Program-made: the position numbers and the translations under genes | NCBI GenBank assembly: GCA_028023455.1 | Contig: JAQFVV010000013.1 | Span: forward strand, 3,908,001 to 3,972,000 | Length of the DNA: 64,000 nucleotides | Direction of reading: 5' to 3' | Source: Epiperipatus broadwayi | Taxonomy: Eukaryota > Onychophora > Udeonychophora > Euonychophora > Peripatidae | In this document: positions 49,599 to 61,080 of the stretch, piece after piece | Layout: every line of letters begins with the position of its first letter | Position numbering within the stretch: the first letter of the stretch is position 1 | The notes under the pieces: model-generated | What the model saw: only the letters and a program-made list of their open reading frames with translations | Database searches by the model: none | What the model was told of the DNA's origin: nothing

Positions 49599-51569
49599 TT
49601 CCTATCAATATTCTAAAGTAATATTAATAACGAATCTCACTAACTCTTTAAATTAAATAAAACAAAATTGAAGACTTCATTTAATTTAATATAAAAAACA
49701 TAATTATTTATTTAACAATTAAATAACTTAAATTTTACAATATATAAAAAATTATTTATATATCTACCTCCTTATATTAAAAATATAAATATTCTATTTA
49801 CTTACGGTAGATATATTTTTTAACCTATAACACTAAGTGATTTTACAATGTATATAAAATATAAATATCCAAATATTAAAAATTTTATATTAACACTATT
49901 CTATAATAATTAGATTATACAAATAATAATCCAATCATTTATATATAATATCTTCATTCGTTAAAATGATGGTACTTAACTTATATTTATTAATATAAAA
50001 ATACATATTTCACAACAATGTTAATCATTTATTCACTTATCATACATTATGGTTATTAGGCTATTTGGATTAGTATAAACAATGTAGTGTCATGTCATAG
50101 AAAATAATAGTATGTGAATTTAAAAATAATTTAATCTCTTACCTCCAAGTTCACATTATCCCTTTCCCATATTAACATTTCTTAACCTATATTTAAATCT
50201 TTATTAATCATAAATATAAATAAAAATATCTTAAATTATTAATTCTCTCTTATTATTTATAAGAAATGAATACAATGATAAAGAAAATGAAATTACCTTT
50301 TTCCAATTATAATTTTCAAAAAACTTAAATGGTATTTATAAAAGTTAATACAAGTCTCAGATGTTCCTCGCGAATGAAAATCCTTCGAAGATGCAATTTT
50401 TGATTTCTTCATTGTTAGACATTAAAGAAAATAATAGGATATCCTAAGTTGACATTTAGTTTGCTCTTTATATGTAGATTTCATCTTCTTAATACACAGT
50501 TTCTTTATTAACAATTATAATTCCATTTTGAAGATCTAACTTTTATATAATCCTATAGGCATTCAGCAAAAGATGTTATTCACACATATATATTTGATTA
50601 GGCAAGTGCATTTTATATATCCTATGATAAATAAGTGTTCTATTCACTTTGCATTTTCCTTATAATGTAAAGTACATTAAATCTAGTTGAAGTTTTAATA
50701 AACATGTTCTTTTTTAAAACGAAGTTTACAATTTAGAACATGTAATTCAAACAAATTTTATAGAACACGAAAATATATTCAGATTACTTTCTCTAAACAA
50801 ATATTAGAAACTTCTTCTAATGAGTATTAAATTGTTCAAAATATAGATGTTATCTTACACTGTTCTTTTAAATCGAACATAGTATAAGTTTTTATGAGGA
50901 TATAGCTCACAAAAAAATAGAATCCTTAGTCTTCTAACAAAAAGAATAGAATAGAATTATTTTTTATATCTCGCTCCATGAGTTTGCTGAAGCATATGCA
51001 TTCCACATTGTTGCAATAACAATTCGATATTAAAACACTAATTTAATTTCATTTCTTTTAATTTGATAAACTATGTGAACCCAAAGGTCATTCATAACCT
51101 TGTCAACCATCTTTTGTCATCTTTTTTTTTTCATTTTAAAGAATGAAAAATACTAACTTACTAAATTATATATTTATTTTCATAAATATAACAAGAATAC
51201 AAATATAATGTATACATATTGATTATAGGTATGTATGAGTATATATATATACTCCTACAATAGAATTGTTTTAAATTCTTAGATTTCTTATTTTCTGGAA
51301 ATAATGATTTTTTTTTTTCAAATTTTTTTCCTTAATTTTTTAAATCTTATTTTAATATTATAGCTAGATCACTTTAAGATAGAGCATGTTGTTTGAAAAA
51401 ATAATAATAATAATCAGAAAAAATAAAAATCATAATGAAGAATAAAGACGTTAATTATATAAAGAGGGTCGGGTTCAAAATAAATTTGAATGGAGCACAC
51501 TGATGATGATATCACATAATAGTATAAAAATCAGCAGACAGCATAGGATTTAAATCTAGTTTTATTTAT
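49599..51569. other. No gene seen
   Basis: AT-rich sequence; an isolated GC-richer patch CTCAGATGTTCCTCGCGAAT near 50356 is not explained. A TA palindrome occurs near 51240-51253. Confidence 0.45.
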
Positions 51570-51669
51570 TTTCTTCCAAAGTGTAAGCTTGTGGTTAAGA
51601 CCTGTAGAGGTCCCTACCTTCGCATTTTCATGCGCATATTCTTGAGGTTTACAGCCTTAATAAATATTA
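51570..51669 (+). mobile_element. Half copy of the 1605-1797 foldback element
   Basis: Reads TTCTTCCAAAGTGTAAGCTTG, then GACCTGTAGAGGTCCCTACC, TATTCTTGAGGTTTACAGCC and TTAATAAATATTA, corresponding to the spacer and right arm (about 1700-1797) of the first copy. The left arm is missing; the break lies in the spacer. Confidence 0.75.
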
Positions 51670-54084
51670 CTTACATAATAGTTATAACAATATAGAATTG
51701 AAATAATTCAAGACTAATATTTTAATTTAAAAAACTGAAACATTTTTCAAAAAATATATATGGAATATAAGTATTGACTGAGTATATAAGTAGATGTACA
51801 TATGTACATATAAGAAATCATATTGGTAAAAGTTAAAAGAGTGAAATGCATATGCAAATCTATATATTAAAGTAAAATTTAAATAATATATTTTATAACA
51901 TATTACTCTTCAAATTAAATGTGTTTTAAATAAATGCTGATCTAAAACACAGATATTGAGAAAAAAGTGAAACACAAATGGACACAAAAATAAAAATAAA
52001 ATAAGAATTTTGTTATAATTCAAAGAATATTTGCAAAATTAATCCTAGAGAGAAAACCAATTTTTAATTCTATAAAAATGGGATAAGCAAAAAGATAAAC
52101 TTCATATATTTTATACAATTGAGTTAAAATCAACTGGGTTGATGGTCTTACACAATATAGCTGTGAATTATTAGTGCAGCTGTAATTTATTTTAAGATGT
52201 CACAGTGTATATAATGAAACAAATTTAAATAAAATTAATTCTTGTGCTGTAGTTTTTCTTATAAAAAATAAGTTCTTGTGTTGAAAATATTCTGGCTACA
52301 ATTTAAAAAAAAAAAAAGGTATACAAAATTATAAATACAGTATGTCAGAATAAAAAAGAAGAATGATTTTTTTTTTCAAAATACCAGTCTCAAATCAGAA
52401 AGGATATTATCAAAGACACATCTAACAACCAATATAAAGATAAATCTCCAGCAATTTGAAAATAAGAAAATGTCTTGTATTAGGAGGGAAATTATTATAT
52501 AATTCATTATGTTCAGACTACTGAATCATGTAAAATTAAACCTCTCTTCCAATTTCAAATTTAGTTCATATTATTGTGTCAAGTGAGTAAAAAGAAAACA
52601 AATTTTTCATCTGAGAAATTCATATCATCTCAAAACTTTGAGTATCAGAATTTCACATTTCTAGACATTTAAAGAAACTGTTAAATTTCTATCTTTTTAT
52701 TTATTAAAATCTTCCATATCAACCCAACTACTCAAGCAAATTTAAAAAAAAAAAAATTCAAATGTGACTTAACTTTTAAAAATAATAAAATTTCAAAAGA
52801 AACAATCTTTTTTTAAATGACAATTATAAAATTCTGATACACATGAATATTTTAAGATTTTAATTGTATTTTTATTTATTATGTGTCATATTTTTCCCCA
52901 AGTAAATTTTAATATTGATTAGTATTTTAATCTAATAGGAAAATTTAAAAGTAAAATACAAAAACAAATCTTAAATATTTAAATTTTTGACTATCAATTT
53001 ATTACATCAATTATATCAATATATATTTAGTTTAGAACACTAAAGTTTTAAAAAGATAATGATTAAAATTCGGATTATATTTCCCAGATCTTTCCGTATT
53101 TCTTACATTAAGATTACTTAAGTAATAAATAGTTTATTTATGTACATATATATTGTAACCTTTTTATTGGTTATCCATGGTAGGAATGGAATATAAAATG
53201 TATATTATAGCTCCAAAATTTAAAATTTAGATAATAGTGATGCTATAAATTTTGATACAACATAAATGGTTTAGTGCATAAAGATTAAAGATAGAATTCT
53301 GTAGAGATTTAATAATCATCTTTATTTATAATCATTATATTATAATCCATTATATAATTTCAATACAATAGTTGTCAATCCAAATAAACATCATTACCTA
53401 TAAATTTGGCTTTAATTTATTTTTATTACAATGTTTTTTTAAAAGCTAAATATGTAGAATTATAGTAAATAAAAAAAGGAACAATTAGAAATTACAAGAT
53501 AATAATGTATTTTAAAATTATCATAATAATAATATACTTTGAACATAATTTATTATTAAACTTTATATTTAAATTCAATTAATACTATCATATAACAAAA
53601 ACATAATTATACTTACTACTTTAGTTTTAAAAAAATGATTTAAATTAGTTTCATTTGTAAAATATTTATTAATGTTAATTATTTTAAATAGAGACAGAAA
53701 AATATTTATTTAAAAGTTGTAATAGTTGATTTGAGATATTGACTAATGAGACTTAAGTAAGTAATTTTCTGACATCACTTTATCCCGGGATTTTTAAGAG
53801 AAAGAGTGAAGCAGATGATCACGGTACAGATTCATTAAAAAAATAAAGCAGGGAGCTGTTTCAATATTTCTTTCTCGGTAAAATTATAAAAAGTTTTAAA
53901 CATATTTAAAATTTTAAATGGCAAAAATAATATTTAAAAGTTGTTAAGGATATAAAATATATTATATTAATCGTTAATGTCATGGAGTGAGTTTAAACCA
54001 GTTTCTTTATTGTGACCTAATTGCAGTCCTGATCATCTATTTATAACTAAAATGATATCTAAAGAATTCTAAAAGAAAAGCTAA
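51670..54084. other. No gene seen
   Basis: About 2.4 kb of AT-rich sequence. ATATATATTGTAACC at about 53146-53160 resembles the left edge of the LTR-like blocks but nothing following it matches them. Confidence 0.5.
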
Positions 54085-54103
54085 AGTTATTATTTTAATT
54101 TGG
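54085..54103 (+). repeat. 19-bp flanking direct repeat, left copy
   Basis: AGTTATTATTTTAATTTGG, identical to 54532-54550. Probable target-site duplication of the insertion between them. Confidence 0.7.
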
Positions 54104-54484
54104 TATATGAGCACAGACTTTCACACCACCCACCTCTCTCCACTCTATCTAATAACACTGATAATAATCTCGGCCTCAGGGTGGCCTTTGAGCATTCCAT
54201 CATCAGATTTTCAATTGGATGGACGGTTGAAGAGTTGGAGTGTGGAGTGGATTGAAGCCTGTCCATTAAACTATGAGGATAGTCTATCTTAATATATATC
54301 TGAGCACTTATACTATATATGTGTGTAAAGATGATAGTCTGGACCAACTGATGATTGCTGGTTTAGCATGAAATACGTATATTGGTGATTATTTATCTTT
54401 TCAGCATATATGTGTTTAGGTGTATCAGTGTTATTAGATAGAGTGGAGAGAGGTGGGTGGTGTGAAAGTCTGTGCTCATATACC
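54102..54484. mobile_element. Element with perfect 62-bp inverted repeats
   Basis: The arms 54102-54163 and 54423-54484 are exact reverse complements over 62 bases (start GGTATATGAGCACAGACTTT, containing ACCACCCACCTCTCTCC). The interior shares TTGAGCATTCCATC, AGATTTTCAAT, GGACCAACTGATGA and TAGCATGAAAT words with the 27.3-29.0 kb repeat cluster, so it is a relative of that family. Both strands hold short open frames (54090-54347 minus, 54107-54292 plus), which mirror the repeat and need not be genes. After the right arm a 47-bp tail includes a small hairpin CACAGG/CCTGTG before the direct repeat. Confidence 0.85.
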
Positions 54485-54531
54485 CTATATTATATATATA
54501 TAGCCACAGGTATATAACAAGCCTGTGTTTC

Positions 54532-54550
54532 AGTTATTATTTTAATTTGG
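54532..54550 (+). repeat. 19-bp flanking direct repeat, right copy
   Basis: AGTTATTATTTTAATTTGG, identical to 54085-54103. Confidence 0.7.
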
Positions 54551-54963
54551 GGTATTCATGAGAAAGAAGAGACAACTACGTTTATTTATGTCAAATTAAA
54601 TAATTTTATTAGTCATATATTAAAAACAAGAAAGGTTCTAAAATCCCTAGAAATAAATTTTTAAAGCTTGTAAAAGCATTTTATCAGACTTTAAAAATAC
54701 TGACTTATTTGAGAGTGATAAGTCTAATGAAAATTAATATTCTGTTTGAATTAAATAATTGATATGTGATAAATAGCTTGAAAAATTTTGAAGAAGAAAA
54801 TGTTTAGCATATATTTAATAATGAATAAAAAAAGAGGACAGATTAAAGATGAATTAATATTTCTCATGTTTTAATAGAGAGTGAAATCTTATATTATTAT
54901 GAGAAAGGAACAGTAAAAAGGGGAAGAATAATCAAAAAAGTTTATTTAACTTTTAAATAATGG
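54551..54963. other. No gene seen
   Basis: AT-rich sequence without structure found. Confidence 0.5.
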
Positions 54964-55043
54964 ATGACCATAACAAAGATTAATAAGAGGAAAGTGAAGA
55001 AATATGACCATAACAAAGATTAATAAGAGGAAAGTGAAGAAAT
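54964..55043. repeat. Tandem duplication, 40-bp units
   Basis: ATGACCATAACAAAGATTAA to GAAGTGAAGAAAT-like end, units starting at 54964 and 55004, identical over the 40 bp. Confidence 0.95.
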
Positions 55044-57009
55044 AAAATGAAATAAACTTATTGATGAATTAATTAAACATATTTTAAAGTTTTGTAATGT
55101 GGGAAAAATAATGTGAAGATGTATTGAGAAGATTTGTTAAACTCTTTCATTAATGGATTTTTCAAGAGTATAATTATGTGCATGTAACTTTAAACTAGAA
55201 AAGAAGAAAGGATGCATCCAATTCAGAACTTTTGTCCAGTTAGTGTCGTGCTTGTTTGTCAAATGTTTTATTTAAATATACAAGTGTCTGGCAGAAAGAA
55301 TATATGAGAAACACCCAAACTCACGAGGAATGGTGGAACATCATCTACTGGGTTACCATGGTAGTATTAAACTAGGAATTGAAATGGGTTATTTAAAAAA
55401 ACAAAGAAAAAAGGATTTTAATTTTTAATTTATTATTAATATTTTTTTTTGTTGATATGAAATATCAATGTTAGGTATATATAGTCAGCAAAAATTGAAA
55501 TAATTTTTATATGCAATCTAGTATATAAGGGTAAAAGGCATTAACATTTTTTAATATTCATTCTTGCTTAAAAAAATGAAGAGTATGCTTAAAGATATAA
55601 AGAGAGCATACATGAGTTATAACATGAAAGTGTGTGGGGGTATAATATTTTAACATTATATTTTAGCCAGTTAATATCTTTAAAAATTGAGTGTGGTAAA
55701 ATGTGTTATAGAGGTATTTCAAATTTATTATCATAAAGTATATTTGACAAAGAGGAATGAACTAGGTGATAAATAAAAATGTATAGGATTCTACAAAAAT
55801 AAAAATAAATATATTATAAAATATAATGTTATTTATGAGAGTAAGAAAAGAGTGAATGTTAATGTAAAAAAAAAAAAAAAAGAATCATGATTTCATTTGT
55901 TATATTAAAAAAGTATCATATGGATGATGATAAAGGCAGACTATTTGTTTTGTAACATGATCTCAAATGGGGATAGAAAATATTTAATGGGAAGATTGGA
56001 TTATATTATTGGTCCAGAGGTAGTATAATAATAGATGCTGAAGGCACAATAGGGAAAGATGAGTTGAAATTCCAGGATAGGATATAAAAATATCATCCTG
56101 AAGAATTGATTGAATAGTTGAATGGGATTAATCTTTCTGATACCCATATAGTTTATTAGAAAGAGATGGGAGGATTTTCTGCAAAGAAATGAGTGTAGTA
56201 TATACTGTGTTGCTGTATAAGCCAGGGTAAAATTGGTGTAAGATCATTAAGAAAATGATTACCTGCCAAAACATGACACCTCATAAATAAAGAAAACAGG
56301 GTCCCTCTATTATGATATAGTATTTTTGATAAAATCAGTTTCTTATCTATGAAGTTTTCTGGTAAATAAGAATATAGTAGGCATTGAAAATTGACAAAAT
56401 ATTTAAAGAATTTTATAGTTTTTCTTCCTAAGTTTTGACAGATTAGCTTAAAAGTAGTAAGACCATATACAGAACAAATACTTTATATTTGAATAAAATC
56501 TGAATAAATTATTATATGAATAATGATACCTGAAATCAAAGCCAAGCAGAAAATATAAGTGAGAGATAGAGAATGAATGTATAAAATGAATTACATTATA
56601 TGAAAAAGAATTCTTAATTTCAATATTCATTTTGAATACATTATAAATATTGTTTTTATTTTTATTTTTGTAACATTATCACAGCAGCAATAATTTTTGT
56701 TCATAAGAGTTATTTTTATACAAATTTAGAATATGAAATATAATTTAAATATTATAATTTTATTAAAACATCTCGAGTTACAAAATATAAGATAAATAGG
56801 GAAAGATGATTAAGAAGATAACGCCCAGATAACTCATGAATTTTAAAACTATATAATAATAGTATGAAAACATATATGATGGTAAGAAGAATGAACTTAT
56901 TATTCTAAAGAACTAGATAATGAATATTGGATGAAGATTAAAATGTGTAGAATAATTATTATGTCTATCTGTGATGAATGTGAATAATTTTATTGTAAAT
57001 TTAAAAGCA
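55044..57009. other. No gene seen
   Basis: About 2 kb of AT-rich sequence, noticeably purine-rich on the plus strand between about 55.5 and 56.3 kb. No coding-like island. Confidence 0.5.
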
Positions 57010-57248
57010 AAAACAGGCAAAACTCTCCGTACAGTATTGCCATTCAGTGCAAGTCAGAGTAATCAATGGATGCCAGAAGGCTTGTGCATAAAATTCCCAT
57101 CTAGTGCCTACTCATCCAATATCCCCAGACTAGTTTCTAGTTTGTGGCCTTCGTCAGTGAGGAGCCTTGGATTTGAGAGCACTGCACCTAGATCTTAGGA
57201 TCTAATGCAATCCTCCAGCAGCCACCTTTTGTCTCTACTTAACTACAA
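57010..57248 (+). mobile_element. Miniature element, long copy without right terminus
   Basis: Starts AAAACAGGCAAAACTCTCC and shares ATGCCAGAAGGCTTGTGCAT, CCTACTCATCCAATAT and CAGCAGCCACCTTTTGTCTC with the neighbouring complete copy. The terminal CATGATCACTATTTCT and the right inverted repeat are missing. The interior contains an open frame of 75 codons (56971-57198) that is also partly open in the second copy (segments NQWMPEGLCIK and YSSNI-RLVS); this may reflect an ancestral coding stretch or simply shared sequence. Confidence 0.8.
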
Positions 57249-57420
57249 AACTACGAGTCTTAAATTGAAAACACTATAATCCAAGCTTATTAGCTTATAT
57301 AGTCATATAGGTCTGAACATAGTTCAGTACAGTACTTATATATTTTGGTGTCTTTGGTCTTTAATAACCATAGCCACCAATATCCTATTAGGAGGATTGG
57401 TTTTAAGCCAATAACCATCT
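57249..57420. other. Spacer between two miniature-element copies
   Basis: 172 bp not repeated elsewhere that I can see. It could be ordinary flank, or interior of a longer parental element. Confidence 0.4.
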
Positions 57421-57761
57421 CATGATCACTATTTCTTATGCTTGCTTATAACTGTTATTAAAACAGGGAAAACTCTCCATACAATATTGCCACTCAGTAT
57501 AAACCAGAGTAATCAATGGATGCCAGAAGGCTTGTGCATAAAATCCCCATTTAGTGCCTACTCATCCAATATCTCCAGACTAGTTTCTGGCTTATGGCTT
57601 TTATCAGTGAAGAGCCTTGGATCTTAGAGCACTGCACCTAGATCTTAGGATCTAAAGCAACCCCCCAGCAGCCACCTTTTATCTCTATTTAACTACAAAT
57701 ACTTAAATACAAATACTGTATGGAGAGTTTGCCTGTTTTAATAACAGAAATAGTGATCATG
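57421..57761 (+). mobile_element. Miniature element, complete copy with terminal inverted repeats
   Basis: Left end CATGATCACTATTTCT, a 17-bp insertion, then GTTATTAAAACAGGGAAAAC and TCTCCATACAATATTGCC. The right end, read on the minus strand, is CATGATCACTATTTCTG, TTATTAAAACAGGCAAACTC and TCCATACAGTAT. So the terminal inverted repeats are about 50 bp, the whole element about 340 bp, and no transposase frame is present. This defines a MITE family with four copies in the window (5025-5164, 13826-13890, 57010-57248 and this one). Confidence 0.8.
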
Positions 57762-57832
57762 TGAAATTTATAAACAGTTAAATGATTATTTTGTTAGTGA
57801 ATTATTTAATATAAGGTGTATAGCTGTTTGTT

Positions 57833-57862
57833 CTTCATCATCATCATCATCATCATCATCAT
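57833..57862. repeat. (TCA)n microsatellite
   Basis: About ten uninterrupted TCA units. Confidence 0.95.
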
Positions 57863-59112
57863 AAAGAAATAAATATTTTTAATTTAAATTTTGTATTAGT
57901 AATTTTATTGCATTTGAGAGTCATTTCCATCACAAGGTCATATCAATAAAGCACATTATCCACATAGAATTATACATAGCATATATTGATTACATGCTTT
58001 ATCTGAAGAGTTACATTTAAGAATTTATAATTGACACATTAATTATCAATTGCTTTTAAATTATAACTATATTAAAAGGAGTTTGTAGTACTTCATATTT
58101 TTACTAGATATAAAAGAATCTTGAAGATTTATTTGAAAATTACTCTTAAGTATTACAAAATGGAGAGCATATAATAGAAATTAATAGTATGTTTTAAGAG
58201 TCACATTCTGATTTTGTAATCTAATTTTAAAATGTATTTTATATCCTAAATTTAGAAGTATTATATTATTTCAGAGTACAAGTTACTGACCAAATATCTT
58301 TTAAGGTTTGTAATTCTGAGGGATCGAGTAATTAAAAAATGTATTTAATTGAGTTAGATTTTGTAGATAATAATTGTGTAATAAAGCTTTTGATTATAAT
58401 AAAAATCAGTATTCTATAGTGAGTGTTATTAATATAAGTCTTATAAAAGTAAATTAAATTAATTAAGAAGGTAATGAATAGATAGTGATCATTAATTTCC
58501 ATGTTTTATTATTATAGTTAGATTAATTTTCAAATAGGAGGTTAATCAAGGTTTGTAATAGTAAGTGTGATTTAATTTAAATGGCTGGATCCCAGTAAAA
58601 TTTCTCTTGCAATTCAATTATTTAATTATCAATCCAATTGTTATATTAGATTTTAGAATAGAATACTTATGATCCCTGAGATATCCATAGGATAGTGTTA
58701 GTTATTAATTTAATTTAATTTTTGTTTTAATGTTATTATTTTGAGATTCTTAAATTATAGAAGAGTAGTTAAAACATTATTTAAATGAACTATTTTGTTA
58801 ATCAATGTTTGTTGTGGGGATTTTCCTAATGATTACAATATGATGGTAGTAAGAGAATTTTCACAATAGCAAGCCATTGTGGAGTTTATTTTATATACTT
58901 CTCAATGTTAAAACCTCTATGTTATAATCATCCCTAAAGTCTATCTTATGTTTTGATGTATTGCAAGTTTCAAGTCCCATAGAGTCTTATACTTTATTGG
59001 ACTTTATTGTTTATTATACTTGATTATTTATTATTGAGGTAGTATCATAGAGAGTAAAGAAGTATGGTAGAGATGTTGAAGAACCAGAAGGGAAGGTTAC
59101 AATATATATATA
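57863..59112. other. No gene seen
   Basis: AT-rich sequence without coding-like stretches. Confidence 0.5.
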
Positions 59113-59160
59113 TATTGTAACGGGCACACACATCATTACATTATTTATTTGAAAAGTTAG
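59113..59160 (+). mobile_element. LTR-like left edge (TGTAACGGGCA)
   Basis: ATATATTGTAACGGGCA is identical over 17 bp to the site at 63480-63496. TG start, an AT-alternating target and the GC-rich decamer fit the left end of a Ty3/gypsy-type LTR. The following sequence diverges and no right edge could be placed. Confidence 0.35.
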
Positions 59161-60199
59161 ACATTAAAAAGAAAAGTTCGCATATAAAAACTCCTTTTTT
59201 AAGACATAAAAATTGAAAGTTAAAAGTCATTTAAACCGTATATATATATAAAATCGTACAGATGAAAAATTACTAAAAGAAAACTTTATTTAAAAAAATA
59301 AAAAGTTTTAAGACTAAATTTTCAGCAAAAACTTAAAAGATTTAAAGATAAAAATATATCTTTAAGAATGTACAATAAATTAATTAATGCTATTGTAAAA
59401 TGGAAATGATTATTTTAATTAGTCCAAGTGAACTAGCCTTTGGGCATTTCAAAATGTATAAGTAAAGGTCAGATAGGAGAGAAAAAACAATAGAAACTAA
59501 TAGCCAATAAAAGAAATCCCTCAGAAAATGGACCTCAATGACAGGGTCATCATCATCATGATATAATGTTGAGCTAATCTGCAAAATTAATATAAAAAGA
59601 AAAAGTTTGGAAATAAATTTTAGTGAAGAAAGAGCTGGGAGAGAAAAAGAGATGTGAGAGAAATGTGCTATATGTGTTGGTGCGGGGAGAGTTGAAGGAG
59701 AAGGGATTGGAAAGATGCAATTTCAATCCCTTCAGTTTTGCTAAAAAGAAAGAGAAATGACATCGTTTTTCCTAACTAATGAACTTTAATTCTAAAAAAG
59801 AAACTTTTCTAGTAATGTTAAAACCGTAAGAACATTAGTTAATTAATGAACACTAAGTATAAACTTTCCCAGTATTTAAATTATTGCAATATAAATTCCT
59901 ATCTGACCAAACTTAATCAGTTAGTAATAATTGTTTTATTGAATGTATTATTATTTTTTGTAAATCATTTCCATTAATTTATTTTTTCTGTTCTTTTAGG
60001 TTTTTATTATGATTTTTTTTCTTTTAAAAGAAATTATATAAATGTTAAATTTAAGTCGGGTGTGAGTGGCTGCATAGATTTGTAAAGTTATGTTAGTTTA
60101 AGGGAGAATAAATCTTAGGTTATTTGTTTCGTAGTTAAATTGGGTTAATCGATTGGATATATTGGTGTAATTAGTAAATGTAGTATGAGATCCACTATG
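59161..60199. other. No gene seen; possible body of an LTR
   Basis: AT-rich to 59.6 kb, then a purine-rich stretch (GAGAGAAAAAGAGATGTGAG near 59640) and a TTAAGTCGGGTGTGAGTGGC segment near 60050. An AATAAATCTT word near 60105 could be a polyadenylation signal. If the edge at 59113 is an LTR start, these would lie inside the element. Confidence 0.25.
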
Positions 60200-60540
60200 T
60201 GCAGGATCACCTTATATGCCATACTCCGGCGAAATAAGCCTTTCTTATTGACCAACGGAGACAGACGGTCTGCCCTGCTCCTTAGATGACCCCTTTTTAG
60301 CCTATAGAATGGGATAGTAAGACAGAAAATGCAGTCCCTTCCTATGGAGTTTTTTTATTGCTCTTCTCGTCAGACAGATGTAGTATTCCTGTTCTGGATG
60401 AAAGTCAATGTCTTCTATAAACATGCTGTTCAGATGTACATTCCTGACAGTATGGTATTTGTGCTGTCGTATTCATGCTGCATTGAATACATCGATGTAT
60501 CTGATGGATTGACGTTAGTTTAACTGCAAACTTTTAGCCT
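60200..60540. other. GC-richer island with nested hairpin, open on both strands
   Basis: Contains CTCCG (60227) paired with CGGAG (about 60257) around an inner AATAAG/CTTATT hairpin, then the palindrome CAGACGGTCTG. The plus strand is open for 64 codons at 60329-60523; the minus strand reads coding-like SMFIEDIDFHPEQEYY and CLTRRAIKKLHRKGLHF in one frame over the same part. I cannot decide which, if either, is real. A fragment of an LTR retrotransposon or other insertion is likely. Confidence 0.3.
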
Positions 60541-60641
60541 AAGGTTAAATAAGGGATAGAATTTTTTTCTTTTCAAATGCAATCTATGTAGTCTATTCAT
60601 ACTTGACACTCTAGTAAAATATTAATTCATCTGTGCAAACT

Positions 60642-60725
60642 TCTAAAATAAAAGTTTAAATGTAAATTAAATTCTAAAATAAAAGTCAACATGTAAGTTA
60701 AATTTTAAAGTAAAATTATAATGTT
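60642..60725. repeat. Three degenerate ~30-bp units
   Basis: TTCTAAAATAAAAGT recurs near 60642, 60671 and (as TTTTAAAGTAAAATT) 60704. AT-rich, old. Confidence 0.6.
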
Positions 60726-60892
60726 TTATAAAAGGAAAATTATTAAAGTAAAGGTTAGACTAAATTACTAATTCTAAATCTTATATATGTTTAAATAACT
60801 GTTTGGATGTGTTATTACTGACAGTGGCTTCTTTTATTTTTATTTTTTAATATTGAAAATATTTTTAAATATAAGAATTTATATTTCATAAA

Positions 60893-61080
60893 TCTCTGCA
60901 TCTCCGTGAGCTAGTGGCATTGGGCTGACAGTCGGAATAAAATATATGTGTAAAAGTTGGATCTTTAACAGCGCGTATCTGCCTACTCTATAAATTTTCT
61001 AGGTTCAAGTAGCCTAGTGGTGCTCTATATGGCAGATATGGTAAGACTTTATTGATCTCCATCTTCCCTGACCGTTATAA
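60893..61080 (+). mobile_element. Possible tRNA-derived SINE fragment
   Basis: GC-richer patch with pol III-like words: GTGAGCTAGTGGCATTGG near 60905 and TAGCCTAGTGG (61008-61018), which fits the A-box consensus, plus GGTTCAAGTAG (about 61001), resembling a B box. The order is irregular, so at most this is a rearranged or dimeric tRNA-like SINE. Confidence 0.3.

Noticed and set aside
53146-53160. Another LTR-like edge (ATATATATTGTAACC)
   Set aside because: Sequence after TGTAAC matches neither the 6/49-kb nor the 59/63-kb blocks, and this short motif is expected by chance in AT-rich DNA.
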